From: Acanthosepion lycidas
Lineage: Eukaryota; Mollusca; Cephalopoda; Sepiida; Sepiidae
DNA: 64,000 bases
Direction: 5' to 3'
NCBI GenBank assembly: GCA_963932145.1
Contig: OZ010590.1
Span: 52,287,598-52,351,597 of the forward strand
A program made the translations under genes and the position numbers. Positions 1-11,088 of the stretch are shown piece by piece. Each line of letters begins with the position of its first letter. The stretch's first letter is position 1. The notes beneath the pieces were generated by a model. The model searched no databases and was not told where the DNA came from. It worked only from the letters and a program-made list of their open reading frames with translations.

Positions 1-1116
1 CTGATATAGTATTTGGAAGTTGATTTTCCTCTGCTGTTTAAGCATCAGAATAGATAGTAACATGCCTGATCACTACTAGATGTTTGCATCACAGTAGGAT
101 TCATTCGTTAATATAGTGTGACTAAAAAAACATACAGAAAAAGTATCACTGTTCGTTATTGTATATGATCAAGCAAACTTTGAAATAATATTTATTAAAT
201 TTAACCTTTTCTGTAAATAAAAATGTACTTTTTTGTTGAATTTTTTCCCCTGAGTTCATAAATTTCAAGGAGGTACTTGCTATATTTCATTATTTTCATT
301 TATGTCTTTGCAACTTATCTCAGGATTCACCTTAAATCTGCAGCTGTCAAGAGCATCGATATCCTAAATACTGTACTGCTTTTGGCCTTTTAAAAGTCTA
401 ACAATTCAAAGCCTATTATGTTGAAAGATTTTGACATATCCCCAAAAAATAAATTTTTCTCAGAAAGAGAACAATTCATTTGATCATGTAAGTTATGAAA
501 TTAAAGGAACCTTAAATGGATTAGAATTTATAGATGCTTAATTAAAAAAAGTACTTTTAATTTTTATATTTTTGAAGGATTGTATATTTGTATTTTATGA
601 CCTTTATTGTTAAATCTGCTTATTTTATTCGGTATTTCTAATGAAAATGGTTATATTTTGATATGCATTGTTTTTTAATTTTATATATATATATTACTTG
701 ATTTGGATTTTATTTAAATGTATTAATGCCATACATGATACTTCATTTTCTTTTTTCTTTTTCCTTTCAAGACTTCTTGGTCAAATGTTTTCTTCTTTGA
801 TGAAACTTAAATCATATTTCTCTTCATACTGTCTTTTCTTGTACATTCCCTGCTTTTATTTGATGAGATTATCTTAATTCTATTTACAAACTACTTTGAG
901 ATAGTATCAACCATAAAAGAAAATTGTCAAATGTTAGCTATTAAGTTTTCACTCGATTAATTTATTGGAATTAGTCAACTATTTATTGATTCTAATTTAT
1001 TTTGTCAAAATAACCATTTGATTTTCCTTGGTTGAATGTCTAATTGATTCTGCTATTGGATGCTGTGTAACAGGTTGTTTGATATATTTGTACTGATCAA
1101 TATATATATATATATA
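1..1116. other. AT-rich sequence, nothing recognised
   Basis: No coding potential, RNA gene or recognisable repeat was found. The only open frame of note (668-877) is a hydrophobic translation of T-rich DNA. A short TA run at about 1100-1116 abuts the SINE that follows. Confidence 0.5.
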
Positions 1117-1600
1117 GGCACATGGCTGAGTGGTTAGAACATTTGCATTCTGACCATGAGACCCAAGTTTGAATCTCACCATGGTTGATTTGTCAGGAAG
1201 GAGACTTCCTGATGTTATCGAACTGGAGGGGTCAATCCCAGAATGTGGCACCTTTTGGAAAGTGCCTGAAAGCCAAACCATGGGTTGACCCAAGCCTTGT
1301 GAGTGAAATTGGGTAGACATAACCCTTGGGAGCCGTCGATAGCTGTGATAGCACAAAGTCACAAGTTATCATGGCTGAAGGCTTGAGCATGCTGTCTTTG
1401 TTCAAATTGTTGATTACGCTAGATAACACGCTCTTTCCCAGAAACTGTAACTATGGTCTGCTCAGCATAGTTGCAGTATAAACCACAGTTGGGATCTGGG
1501 TGTTAAGTAAACACAAATGCATCTGAATGAGCATTTGCAATAGGGAATGGCCAGCCGCCCTAGTAGATGGGTATCCTCTGATACAAGTGGCCAGCTAATA
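1117..1600 (+). repeat. tRNA-headed SINE, body B (about 480 bp)
   Basis: The first ~75 bp look tRNA-derived: an A-box-like TGGCTGAGTGG near 1123 and a B-box-like AGTTTGAATCTCAC near 1168. A ~400-bp body follows, then a T-run beginning at 1602. The same body (landmarks ATGGGTTGACCCAAG, then GTGAGTGAAATTGGG, then a CATAGTTGCAGTATAAA block) recurs at 12978-13481 and, interrupted, at 36064-36795. A tRNA head with a long conserved body fits the general architecture of cephalopod SINEs. Membership of a named family was not checked. Confidence 0.7.
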
Positions 1601-1841
1601 TTTTTTTTTTTTTTTTTTTTTGGGAAGTGCTATCTGATGATCCGGCGTCCTTTAAAAGGGCTCTGGTGGCATAAATTATTCTAATGGTACCTTAAAGTGA
1701 TCTGTTTTTCTTTATATATAAATAAAAACAGAACCTTAAAGTGGTCTGTTTTTATTTAAATTATTTGCTCTGGATTTACATTGAACTCTCTGGATTTTAT
1801 CATTCTTGGGTTTACCCATACAGATTACCTAATTTTTCATA

Positions 1842-1847
<6 letters not shown>

Positions 1848-1931
<84 letters not shown>
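1848..1931. repeat. (TA)n(CA)n microsatellite
   Basis: About 36 uninterrupted TA units are followed by a short CA run. Reverse translation gives a meaningless (IY)n open frame. Confidence 0.97.
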
Positions 1932-1932
<1 letters not shown>

Positions 1933-2067
1933 CAGAGAGTGTGTGGATTGAGTGTAAACTCTAAATTGATTTTCTACATTGACTGTATCTGAGGAATTGC
2001 ATCCCATTTCTAAAATATACACACATTGTGTGGATGTGTTAGAGTTGTTGGTCTTTCTATCATTCCC

Positions 2068-2250
2068 TACTTGAGTGATCAAGATAGTTAATGAATCATA
2101 ATATTTATTCATTATTATATACTTTTTTTCTTTGTCTGTTCTGTCTGCTACAAGGCCAAATAACAAGTTGTTTTAAGTTTTGCTGATACAAGAAATTAAG
2201 CATATGTAAAATTTTTATTAGAAAAAAATGTTTTTTTTCTGTCTTAGACA
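2068..2250 (+). repeat. Direct repeat, copy 1
   Basis: This ~180-bp stretch matches 2478-2660 in order: a GTTAATNRATCATAA block, a TTTATTCATT block, a TCTGTCTG-type run, CCAAATAACAAGTTGTTTTAA, AAGAAATTAAGCAT and TTTTTTCTGTCTTA. No coding potential. It could be two insertions of one element or a local duplication. Confidence 0.65.
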
Positions 2251-2477
2251 ATATCCTATTTTATGACTAAACTTTGCCATTACCATTTGTTCTAATGAGG
2301 AACACACCCTGTAATGGGAGGTAAAATGATAAAAGTTTTGTTATATTGTTATCTACTAAAGCTGAACTAAAATTGTTACTAATAGGAGTGGAGGGAGAAC
2401 TTTTCATGCAAAATTCCTTTATCATTATAAAATAGTTATATTGATAAAGAGTTGAAGATAAATGCAGAAAATTCTCT

Positions 2478-2660
2478 GCTTGAATGATCTAAACAGTTAA
2501 TCGATCATAATTTTTATTCATTGATTAACTTCGTTTTTTTTTTTTGTCTGTCTGTCTGTCTTCTATGAAGCCAAATAACAAGTTGTTTTAAAGATTATGA
2601 TAATATAAGAAATTAAGCATTCTTTTAAATTATTTATTAAAATTTTTTTTTCTGTCTTAA
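2478..2660 (+). repeat. Direct repeat, copy 2
   Basis: Second copy of the repeat at 2068-2250, in the same orientation and offset by about 410 bp. A TCTG tetranucleotide run near 2543 is expanded here relative to copy 1. Confidence 0.65.
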
Positions 2661-2680
2661 GGTAAAATTCTTGGACAAGA

Positions 2681-2912
2681 GTGCATATCCACTACTGAGA
2701 ATCAAACCCAGACCATTACAATATGACACAAGCATCATATCCACTGAACAAATGTGTCTCGGTGACGGAACAGTAACAAACCAGACTCGATATAGTGCCA
2801 GCTTTTCATAAATTGGTTTGTTACTTCTGTCACCAAGACGTGTTGGTCCAGTGGGTATGACGCTTGCATCATATCGTAACGGTCTGGATTTGATTCTCGG
2901 TAGTGGATGCGC
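2681..2912. repeat. Inverted repeat with tRNA-like arms
   Basis: Two ~100-bp arms (2681-2783 and 2814-2912) are reverse complements with scattered mismatches, separated by a ~30-bp loop. The right arm reads like the 3' half of a tRNA-derived head (GGGTATGACGCTTGCAT, then a B-box-like GGATTTGATTCTCGG). Two head-to-head SINE heads or a foldback element built on a tRNA-like sequence would both fit. Confidence 0.7.
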
Positions 2913-2995
2913 ACTGCTCCTGATTCCCCAAAATAGGATGAAACAGCCATCCACAGCTTTCTGCATTCTGTTGAGGTTCTTCTAGACTTGATGAA

Positions 2996-2999
<4 letters not shown>

Positions 3000-3042
<43 letters not shown>
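3000..3042. repeat. (TA)n microsatellite
   Basis: About 20 TA units immediately downstream of the inverted-repeat block. Confidence 0.97.
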
Positions 3043-3046
<4 letters not shown>

Positions 3047-3174
3047 GTGGCAAATATACATATATATGCAAAATCCACAGGTGCATATACACACATATAT
3101 ATTTTTTGAATAAAAAAAATTCCGAGAGGATAGAATCCAGGTAGAACTCAATGTTCAGGACAGAATAAGGATAT

Positions 3175-3328
3175 AATAAAAAGGCTTAAACACTAATATT
3201 CCATGGTCATAATTTATTCCATTGGAATTGTAAATACGATCCAAATTTGTAGGTCTGATGAATTGGATCATATTTACGATTCCAATAGAATAAATTATGA
3301 CCATGGAATATTAGTGTTTAAGCCTTTT

Positions 3329-3332
<4 letters not shown>
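3175..3332. mobile_element. Foldback (hairpin) element, 70-bp arms
   Basis: The left arm (3175-3244) and right arm (3263-3332) pair at about 67 of 70 positions around an 18-nt loop, so a single strand would form a long hairpin. A TA microsatellite follows at 3335-3361. The flank at 3118-3165 (ATCCAGGTAGAACTCAATGT) is related to 11095-11130, suggesting that both belong to one non-autonomous DNA element family. No transposase is present. Confidence 0.7.
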
Positions 3333-3366
<34 letters not shown>

Positions 3367-3734
3367 CTTGAGGTCTGGGGGTGAGCATAAGTCCCAATAG
3401 GCATTCAAAGCAAATGTTCTCTTTGAGAGAGCATCAGTTCATTGTGATATTGTTACAGGCCATAATCAAAAACTTTTAAGGTAAATTAAAATTTTACCCT
3501 CTCTTGGCAGGTGTAATGTTTTTAAAGGAGAAATAGTTTGCTGAAGTTCTCCTTTACCCTTTCTTCTTTCTGGCCACCATATTATATATGAATAATGAAA
3601 CATTTTATTAATACATCTATCCACTTGACAGTGTAGTGAATTTATACAAGAGAATTAATATAAAGTGAATATAAGTAGTCTCCATTCTTAGCTGAAGTTA
3701 GTTGGAAATCTCTACATTACCAGATACATTTTTT

Positions 3735-4168
3735 AATCATTTCACCACAAGTAAGGCAATAAAGCCACTAAGATACAAGGGGTTACTGAATGTTAGAGAA
3801 AAAGAAGAAAAAAATTAAGAGAGAACAATAAGAAAACAAAAGATAATAAAAGTTGACTGGAAAGCAAGAAGTTGGAAGAATTTGTTCCATAAGCGAGAAA
3901 TGTAACAGAAAAAAAACTGTTAGCATAGAACTTATGATTAGATCTAAGCCATTTCAACTGTAAAAGATGAATCCTAACTGCTAATCTAGTACTGTGCTTA
4001 AATTTGTAAAGAGGAAAGCTCATTAGAGCAATTACCTTCAAAGATATTTATAGAAAAGGTACAGGGAAGCTGTTAAGGTGGTAGAGAAAGTGACTGAAGT
4101 CAAGATGCCTGGTCAGGGCCAATAATATTGCAGATTCTTCTTTGTATTTTATCAAGAATCTCTAAATA
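3735..4168 (-). mobile_element. Non-LTR retrotransposon 3' end (family 1)
   Basis: On the minus strand this reads as the C-terminus of a LINE reverse-transcriptase ORF: LDKIQRRICNIIGPDQAS near 4110-4165, then an 82-aa open frame (3793-4041) containing FKHSTRLAVRIH, and a degenerate FF..T..LWN-type motif. The 3' terminus ends in the block CTTAGTGGCTTTATTGCCTT...AAATGATT, shared with seven other places in the window. It is 5' truncated and frameshifted. Confidence 0.75.
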
Positions 4169-4189
4169 CATAGCAGAAACACCTGACTA

Positions 4190-4262
4190 GATCTTTTTTG
4201 TTTTATGTATCATCTCCCATCGTGGCTCTCCACAACTTTCTATCCTTTGTAAGTTTGTCTTG
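4190..4262 (-). mobile_element. Short RTE-like LINE fragment
   Basis: The plus-strand text CGTGGCTCTCCACAACTTTC followed by TATCCTTTGT is the reverse complement of the conserved 3' ORF segment (RKLWR region) of the RTE-like family seen best at 53308-53735. Only ~70 bp remain. Confidence 0.45.
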
Positions 4263-4859
4263 CATCCAAATACATATACAAAATACATATGCAAAGTGGG
4301 TGCTGAAGTTATTGGTTCAATTCACTTTCCAAAAATTAACCAAATGAATTAATATCAGAAATTGTTTATCTCTTTCTTAAGGTAAGACATTGTCATCACA
4401 TCTTTGTTCTTGGGGCATCTTTATATTTTCTTTTTTCAGATATAGACTGTTCAATCTTCCACATGCTGAGGTGCTTTCTACATGGCTCTGATTAATTTCA
4501 AATTTATTTTCTCTTATATTCATAATATGAAAAATAACTAATCACTTTTTGATACTATTGTTGAATCCTTATCTCTTCACTTTATTTTCCTTTGATCTTT
4601 GATCCTTTTTATTTGTCCATGGCTAAACTGCTGTTTTCCAATTTAATTGCTGCCGTCACGTGCATACAAAAACATTAAAGGAAAAATACAACTAAGCTGC
4701 ATTTCAGATATGTAAAGTAGATGCTTTTAAAGAAAATATATTTGTGGTTTGGTTATTTATTATCAACAAGAAAAGAAAAAAAAAATTTCACTTTGCATCT
4801 TTGAACAAAGGCATTAAATGTACATTGAGATAATCTAAAGGGTTGAGTTGGGAATATTT

Positions 4860-5170
4860 TAAGTAGAAATAATAAATAGGTCAGGCGAAAAAAAATAAAT
4901 AGGGGGAATAGTATAAATAAGGGAAAGATTTGTTGAGAGGCTTAATAATAGACGTAATGAGATAAGATGAATGGGCAGAAAAACAAAGATGAAAGTTGGA
5001 TTAGAAAAAAGAAATTGGAGAAATAAGGGATGAATTAAAGCAGATTGGGTGGGCATGGAAATTTGAAAGGGAAAGGAAAGAGAAGGTGAGAAGTAAAATA
5101 AATAAAAATAGGGGGGGGAATGAATAAAATGGGAAAGAAAAAGTGAAAATATTACACACACACACACACA
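4860..5170. repeat. Purine-rich tract ending in (CA)n
   Basis: The plus strand is strongly biased to A and G over ~300 bp, with a G8 run near 5112, and ends in a CA run at 5155-5170. The 102-aa minus-strand open frame over it is low complexity and has no recognisable domain. Confidence 0.6.
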
Positions 5171-5264
5171 GAGTCTAATTTTATTATGTAAGTCAATGTT
5201 TTTATTGTAAAATTGCTGTTAAACTATTTATGCTTATATATCCTGAAAATTTTACAAATATCAA

Positions 5265-5550
5265 CCAGTTATGTGTCATACGTGATGCACGCTTAGGCAA
5301 TCGTGTATCTTTTGATACATGACAAACGAGGCAGATTTTTTGCGGCAGTAGGTTGCCATTTCTTTCTGCAGTAGACCAGTTGCTATCCAAGGTTATAGAA
5401 CCTAGTCTGTCCTGCTATTTACACATAACTAGGGGGAGAAGAGGATTCATACCTTTTCCAAGGGTATTAGCACGTAAGTGAATGTGATGGATTCAACTGG
5501 AATTCGAACTCTACTCTCCGAGCCACTATACATTACTCCACCATGCCTCC
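5265..5550 (-). repeat. tRNA-derived SINE, body A
   Basis: The reverse complement begins with a tRNA-like head (GGAGGCATGGTGGAGTAATG, then a B-box-like GAGTTCGAATTCCAGT) and ends in a tail containing CATGTATC and the CATAACTG terminus. The internal landmark GAAAGAAATGGCAACCTAC is shared with the copies at 5641, 20200, 28914 and 50406. Full-length or nearly so. Confidence 0.85.
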
Positions 5551-5640
5551 TTTTACAAATATATTGTATGAATTTCAGTTTATGATATCTATCCTTATTA
5601 AAAATATTGATAACTTGTTTTATTAGTGTTATGTGCATAG

Positions 5641-5917
5641 TGCTGTAATGGATAATGGCTCAAAATGAGAAATCAGAGAGGTGGATTTAAATTCCAGTTA
5701 GGTTCATTACATTCACTTGCGCACAAAGGAAAGGTATGAATCTATCTCTTCTCCTCTCAGCTATGAGTTGAATAGCAGGACAAACTGGAGCCTATAGCCT
5801 TGGCTGGCAACCAGTCTATCACAGAAAAAAATGGCAACCTACTGCGAGAAAATCTTCTGCCTAATCAGCCAAGATTCAAAAGAAAGTGTGTATCACATAT
5901 GGCACTTAACTGACTGA
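5641..5917 (+). repeat. tRNA-derived SINE, body A
   Basis: Same family as 5265-5550 but on the plus strand. The start TGCTGTAATGGATAATGGCT, the B-box region, TATAGCCTTGGCTGGCAACC and the terminal CACTTAACTGACTGA are all recognisable. The two copies lie head to head about 90 bp apart. Confidence 0.85.
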
Positions 5918-6111
5918 GGTTGTCTCATTCAAAAAGTAAAACAAATTTTTATTCATAAATAAATCCAAATAATATAGACTATAAAAACATGTCTGATTAA
6001 TGCATTACCCCCTTATATTTGAATAAATTATAACATTAATATGGGTAAGGTGTGTAAATTACTGTAGAGTAGTTTGTAACACGTTTATTTATCATCTCTA
6101 AGTTCTGACTC

Positions 6112-6400
6112 TGTCTTTGGGCAGTGTGTGCTCAGGGGCAGCTTCGTCAAAGGACAGAATTGCAACTGAGGAAAATTATACTGAGAGGTGCCAAGCCCTG
6201 GGGAACAGCTGCTTGAGGCTATGCCCTCTCATTGCACCAGAGAGAGGGATCGGTGCTCACACCGAGGCCAGTGCAACTGACGGCTGTATGGGCTTGGGCA
6301 ATTTTTGTTCCTAGCCTGTGTGTACATGCTTGGGCTCCCCACATTAAATCGACCTTGTGTCACAACCTGACCTCGTGGGGGGTCAGTTGAGTAAATACAA
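6112..6400. other. Unidentified block of higher GC content
   Basis: This ~290-bp segment is clearly less AT-rich than its surroundings and lacks simple repeats. Short open frames cross it on both strands (6117-6314 plus, 6229-6432 minus), but neither shows a recognised domain or splice structure. It may be a fragment of a transposable element with no other copy in the window. Confidence 0.35.
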
Positions 6401-6529
6401 ATCTGGGCTCCTTGATATTTTATAATTCTCATCGGCTTTTCAAACCTCTAATTTTGCAGCATCAGGTCAGCATCTTCTGTTTTTCTGAATCATATTCTCT
6501 TATTATGGTCCTTTTCCTCACAAACTTAT

Positions 6530-6596
6530 TTTTTTTCTTTCACTCTCTTGCATCTTAGTGGCATTATTGCCTTGCTTTGGGTGGAATGATTAAAGA
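6530..6596 (+). mobile_element. LINE family 1, 3' terminus only
   Basis: The stretch CATCTTAGTGGCATTATTGC followed by CTTGCTTTGGGTGGAATGATTAA is the same 3' terminal block as in 3735-4168 (minus strand), 58500-58712 and 61790-62332. A severely 5'-truncated insertion. Confidence 0.6.
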
Positions 6597-6704
6597 CTCA
6601 ATGAGATAGAAAAAAATTGAAGAAACCCACTTCCCAAAATCTGACCAAATACACAAAATCAAAATTTGTTCTTTCTTTCTTAGGATATAACCTTTATAAT
6701 AATA

Positions 6705-7472
6705 TCTCTATCTATAAAAGGCAGGGTGTGTGTGTGTGACGAATGCATGGCCGCAATTTTTGACAGATTTGCACCAAAATTTACATACACATGTTCCAAG
6801 TTAGTGGGAAGGCCAAGACCGACTCCCATCGATAGTGGAAATAATTGATTTTTTTCATGCTTCTACAGTAGTTTTCATGTAGTTTGCGGCCATTTTGTAC
6901 TGGCCAGAGTGAGAGCCTATAGCTGGCCACCACGAATAGGCAAGAAGATTCTATTGGCCAGCATGAGAGCCAACAGCTGACTTTAACAAATGTTAACTAG
7001 CATGCTAGCATGCAAAATAAATCAATAGCTGCATTCATCACAAGTGGGAAAAATTTAAATCTGCATGGCACTTTACTCCAATTGGCTCATTGACTTGCTT
7101 AAACTCAACGTTGATTCTGATTCCGCAGAACTCGGTTGGGTGTGAAAAAGTATTTGTTAACATTCTTTTTTCATTCGGTTTTTCCAGTTACGAGTCTTTT
7201 TTTTAAAGCTGATCGTTTTGTGTTCATTTTGTTTAGTTCTTTAATTTAATGTTTAGTTCTTTAGATTTAATGTTTAGTATAGAGCTTAGAAAAACTTCAC
7301 AGTGTGAGATAGGCAAGAAGTAAGGCATGTAGCAACATCAGCATGGCAAAGGGCACTCCTTTAAAGGCAAGGAAAGGCAAAAATATTTTAAGTCAAGTAA
7401 AGTGATAGCAATTGCTGTATGAGTTTTACGATTTTTGAATCAAGCATGAGCAACGCCGGGCCATACTGTTAG
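6705..7472 (+). mobile_element. Non-autonomous Helitron, about 770 bp
   Basis: The 5' end reads TCTCTATCTATAAAAGGC, matching the TC-start and UCUAUAAAAGGC-type terminus of animal Helitrons. The 3' end reads GCAACGCCGGGCCATACTG followed by TTAG, a one-base variant of the CTAG terminus. A GC-rich segment lies just upstream of the 3' end, as expected for the terminal hairpin. Near the 3' side an ATG at 7343 opens a basic segment (MAKGTPLKARKGK) that could be a remnant of the Rep/helicase ORF start. No Rep or helicase domain is present, so the element cannot move itself. Rolling-circle insertion between A and T fits the 5' flank (A at 6704). Confidence 0.7.
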
Positions 7473-8203
7473 AGTCATGTATTTTTATGTACACCTGGAT
7501 ATAATTTCCATTAAATGAATGAATTTTTATAAAATGGATAAAAAAGACAAATGAAACAGAAGACAAAAATAATATTGAGAATGAAATATGAAAACATAAG
7601 GGGGAAGAAATTAAAAAAATCAAAGAAAAGCAAGAAAAATGAAATTTAGTTGTAAACTGGGAAGGAAATGCAATGGAGGTAAGTTGATCTAGTTGTGTGG
7701 CCCCAGTGCAGTAGGAAGCAGCTATTAAACATTTTGTCTTTAACGGCTACTGTATAATTTAGCTTGTCAGGGCAAACTGATACTTGATATAGAAATGGTG
7801 TTGAGATCAGAGGCCAAAGTAGGCTAAGCCACAAGAAATGGAAGAAAAAGATTTACGGTAATCCTTACACTTAAGATATTAGTACTCCCAAATACACTTA
7901 AAGCATATTGTCTATGAAGAATAGTTTAAATATTGTATTATTTCTACTAAATCAAGTGATAGTTCTCTTTTCCTATTTCTTGATTCTTTGTCATTAAATG
8001 TATAATTATTTTACTGCTATTAACAAGATTTTTGTCTATTCACTGTGGCTAAATTCCACAGATTTGAAATAAAAGCAAATATGGTTTGGGTTGAAATATT
8101 AGTCCACAGGAATTAAGATTATGTAGTAGCTGTTTAATCTACAATATCACAATATTTGTTTATTAAACAAATACACCAATAGTTTAATTCACTTTAATGT
8201 GTA
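7473..8203. other. Intervening AT-rich DNA
   Basis: No gene, RNA or recognised repeat was seen. The short minus-strand frames at 7426-7623 and 7646-7834 are hydrophobic and featureless. Confidence 0.4.
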
Positions 8204-8205
8204 CA

Positions 8206-8270
<65 letters not shown>

Positions 8271-8289
8271 GAGCGAGAGAGAGAGAGAC
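8204..8289. repeat. (CA)n(TA)n(GA)n compound microsatellite
   Basis: About 28 CA units are followed by a short TA run and a GA run. Confidence 0.97.
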
Positions 8290-8908
8290 AGCATCTGACC
8301 GTGATGAGTGTTTTGACATGAAACTCTGTAGTTGATCAATAAGATAAGTTGACTGAATATTTATTAATTTATTGAAGAAATATATAATATGGGGTGTGGG
8401 AGAAATACCTCCCACATTTCTAAAGGTTGACAAAAAGACTAAGATAACTGCTATTAATAAATATTTCCCTATTGTTTAATTAAAGGGTTACAGTTTTTAT
8501 TCATTTTGCTTTAAAAATGACATCCTCCAAATGGTGACCTATTTGTCATGTAGATGATTTCTAAAGTTTTCCATCACCTGGAAGTTTGAGTGCTTTGAGA
8601 TCTTCCAGGTGACTTGCTTTTAAGTGCTGAACCTGTAGCCCTGAAATTTTCAACCCACAGCAGTATCGATTTTCTATTCAGAACAGCATTTCAGTGTAAC
8701 ATGAAATGAGTTCTCTGCGTTGCAATTACAGATTCATCAGTCTTTAAAAAAAACGTTTCAACAGCAAATACATGGCATGCATTAGTCTAAGCTATGATGG
8801 TAACCGAAGAAAAATGGTGGAACTCAAGCTAGATGCAGATAGCATTGCCTAAGGTCACTAGCACCACACAGGTGATAGTTTAAAATGTGGGAGCTATTTC
8901 TGCCGCAC

Positions 8909-8914
<6 letters not shown>

Positions 8915-8960
<46 letters not shown>

Positions 8961-9020
8961 AAATCTCCAAATGAGAGAGAGAACAGATGATATGTTTTCA
9001 ACATGTTTTTATTATAATCT

Positions 9021-9061
<41 letters not shown>
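8915..9061. repeat. (GT)n(TA)n and a second (TA)n microsatellite
   Basis: A GT run passes into TA (about 8915-8960). After ~60 bp of ordinary sequence a second TA run of ~18 units follows (9024-9061). Confidence 0.95.
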
Positions 9062-9068
<7 letters not shown>

Positions 9069-9138
9069 TAGGGAATACTGAAAAATTCTTGAACTGATAA
9101 ACCTTGAAAATCACTTGAAGCATGAAACTCACCATGCA

Positions 9139-9210
9139 ACCTGAATTTCTATGATGCAGTGTTATCATTATTTACATACAGACCATTGTCCTCATCATTG
9201 TTGTTCTTGT
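9139..9210. repeat. Single copy of a terminal-repeat sequence
   Basis: The segment ATTTACATACAGACCATTGT followed by CCTCATCATTGTTGTT matches the terminal inverted repeats of the element at 37001-37358. Only one end is visible here, so this is probably a deleted copy. Confidence 0.45.
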
Positions 9211-9315
9211 CAGTTCTTATTATTGATAATAACAAAGATGACAATAGTTCACATTTATATATTCACCATGCAGTGCTGAATCTTGTATTTTGTGTGTATG
9301 CACACTTGCTCAACA

Positions 9316-9317
<2 letters not shown>

Positions 9318-9346
<29 letters not shown>
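9318..9346. repeat. (TA)n microsatellite
   Basis: About 14 TA units. Confidence 0.95.
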
Positions 9347-9351
<5 letters not shown>

Positions 9352-10968
9352 ATAATTTACTAAGAAATGGATTGGTCTAGAATTGATGAAGGCTATATGA
9401 GCCAGAGCATGTTCATACACTCCTAATGATTCTATTGTCATAATTGGTAATATTCTCAGTTTTGAACTGAAGCCTTTATTCAATCCATAGGAAATTGTAG
9501 ATTGTTCTCATTTCGCTTTCTATAGTTAAGGGAGATAACTCTTATCAGTTAATACTCTCCAGTTTTATTCATCTTTGTGTCACTTATCTATTTCTTGCAT
9601 TGTGATAATTTTTAGCATTACTATACCTTAGAATTGAACCTATGGAACCAGATATATTTTAATAAATGCTTTAATCCATAAGGTTATGTGTCTTGAGCTA
9701 ATCAAGTGGTATTATTTTGGGGCCTTAAACCTAATACCTGTACTCAAGTGGTGAAATTTTTTGCATGTTCTTTATTAAGAGAGTCCCAGTTGTTGTCTAT
9801 CATTATGCTAGGTCTACTGAGGAGGTTGTCAGTGCCTAACATGCATATTGATTGTAGCATGGCATATAATAATTCCACATCTAAAAAGGTTTCTGACATA
9901 AGAGTTATTATATGCATGATATTTTAAGTTGTAATTGTAGAATTGTTAAAGTTTGAAACACTTGACCAAAAAAAAACTCTTTGGGGACGAACACCAAATT
10001 GAATGTCTAAAGAAAGTTAGTAAGTTAAGTCAGATTTTTATACACAAATTTATCCTTTAAAAATAAGTTTCTTCAATACATTAAATTTCTAATAATTTTT
10101 CTAAGTTGAACAGAATTTTTACAAGCAGTTGTGATTTTATGAAACTGAATATTAACTCGATATAAATTCTGAATAGATTCAAGAATATCAGCTGACAGGT
10201 TTAAAATTTTAATTTAAGGATAGTATTTAAAAATAAAATAGTTCATAAGAATGATGCTTACTGACAATGTGAGACCAGCTTATATAAATTTCAATGGAAA
10301 CTCTTTTTTTTTTTTTTTTTTTTTTTTTTAGAAAAATAATTTGCAATGGTTTTTTTATATAGTAAAATAATTGGAAATGGATTTTAATCCATACTTTAGC
10401 ATTTGCTGTCATTTTATATATAATCATTAGAGCAATGAAAATTTTGATTTATTTTCATCTTTTCTGGTAAAGCCCATAGTATCACTTGTTAAATGAACAG
10501 TTTTAATAATATAAAAAAAATAAATAAAACAACAAGATTTTTGTACTTTTTTTCCTTTACTTTTTATATAAAAGCTTTGAACTAAACTTATGGCTTGATT
10601 TAAACCAATCCGTGATTGTAAATTTAGCTAACCATTATGTGGGTAGAAGAGAATTCATTTGTTATATTACAATTTCATAAGGTAATGGAAAATATTTCAA
10701 GTGATAGATGGCACCTGGGGAGGAATGATGAGAAAACTGTTGGTTTAAAATAGACAGACAAAAAAAAAAAAAAAAAAAAAAAAAACAACTGAATTATCTG
10801 TCTTTTTTTGATAAGAAAAAAACATAGAAAGTTTGTATGAAATAAATCAAATTTGTACATTTTTTTTTCACTCAATACTAGGCAGAAGACACACATATGC
10901 GTATATACACACACACACCTGTTTGTGTTTGGTGACAAGTTTATGAAGTGGGGACCAACTACCCAAAA
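9347..10968. other. AT-rich DNA with homopolymer runs
   Basis: No gene or dispersed repeat was identified. Notable simple runs are poly-T at about 10303-10329 and poly-A at about 10760-10785. Long A or T runs like these may be retroposon tails, but no retroposon body is recognisable next to them. Confidence 0.4.
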
Positions 10969-10969
10969 T

Positions 10970-11060
10970 TAGTATTTTGATGTTTGGTTATTGAAATATT
11001 GATTTTGGGAAGTGAATAGAAGATAACTTTTCAGCACTTCCAAGTGTGGGTGTGTGTTTT
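10970..11060 (+). repeat. Dispersed repeat fragment (pair with 47288)
   Basis: ATATTGATTTTGGGAAGTG and AACTTTTCAGCACTTCC correspond in order and spacing to 47310-47355. The element is unclassified and its ends are not visible. Confidence 0.4.
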
Positions 11061-11088
11061 AATTTACCAGTTTGTGACTGGAAGGGAT

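Noticed and set aside
8573-8611. Small hairpin TCACCTGGAAG / CTTCCAGGTGA as a regulatory element
   Set aside because: An 11-bp stem with a long loop is expected by chance in 64 kb and has no supporting context.
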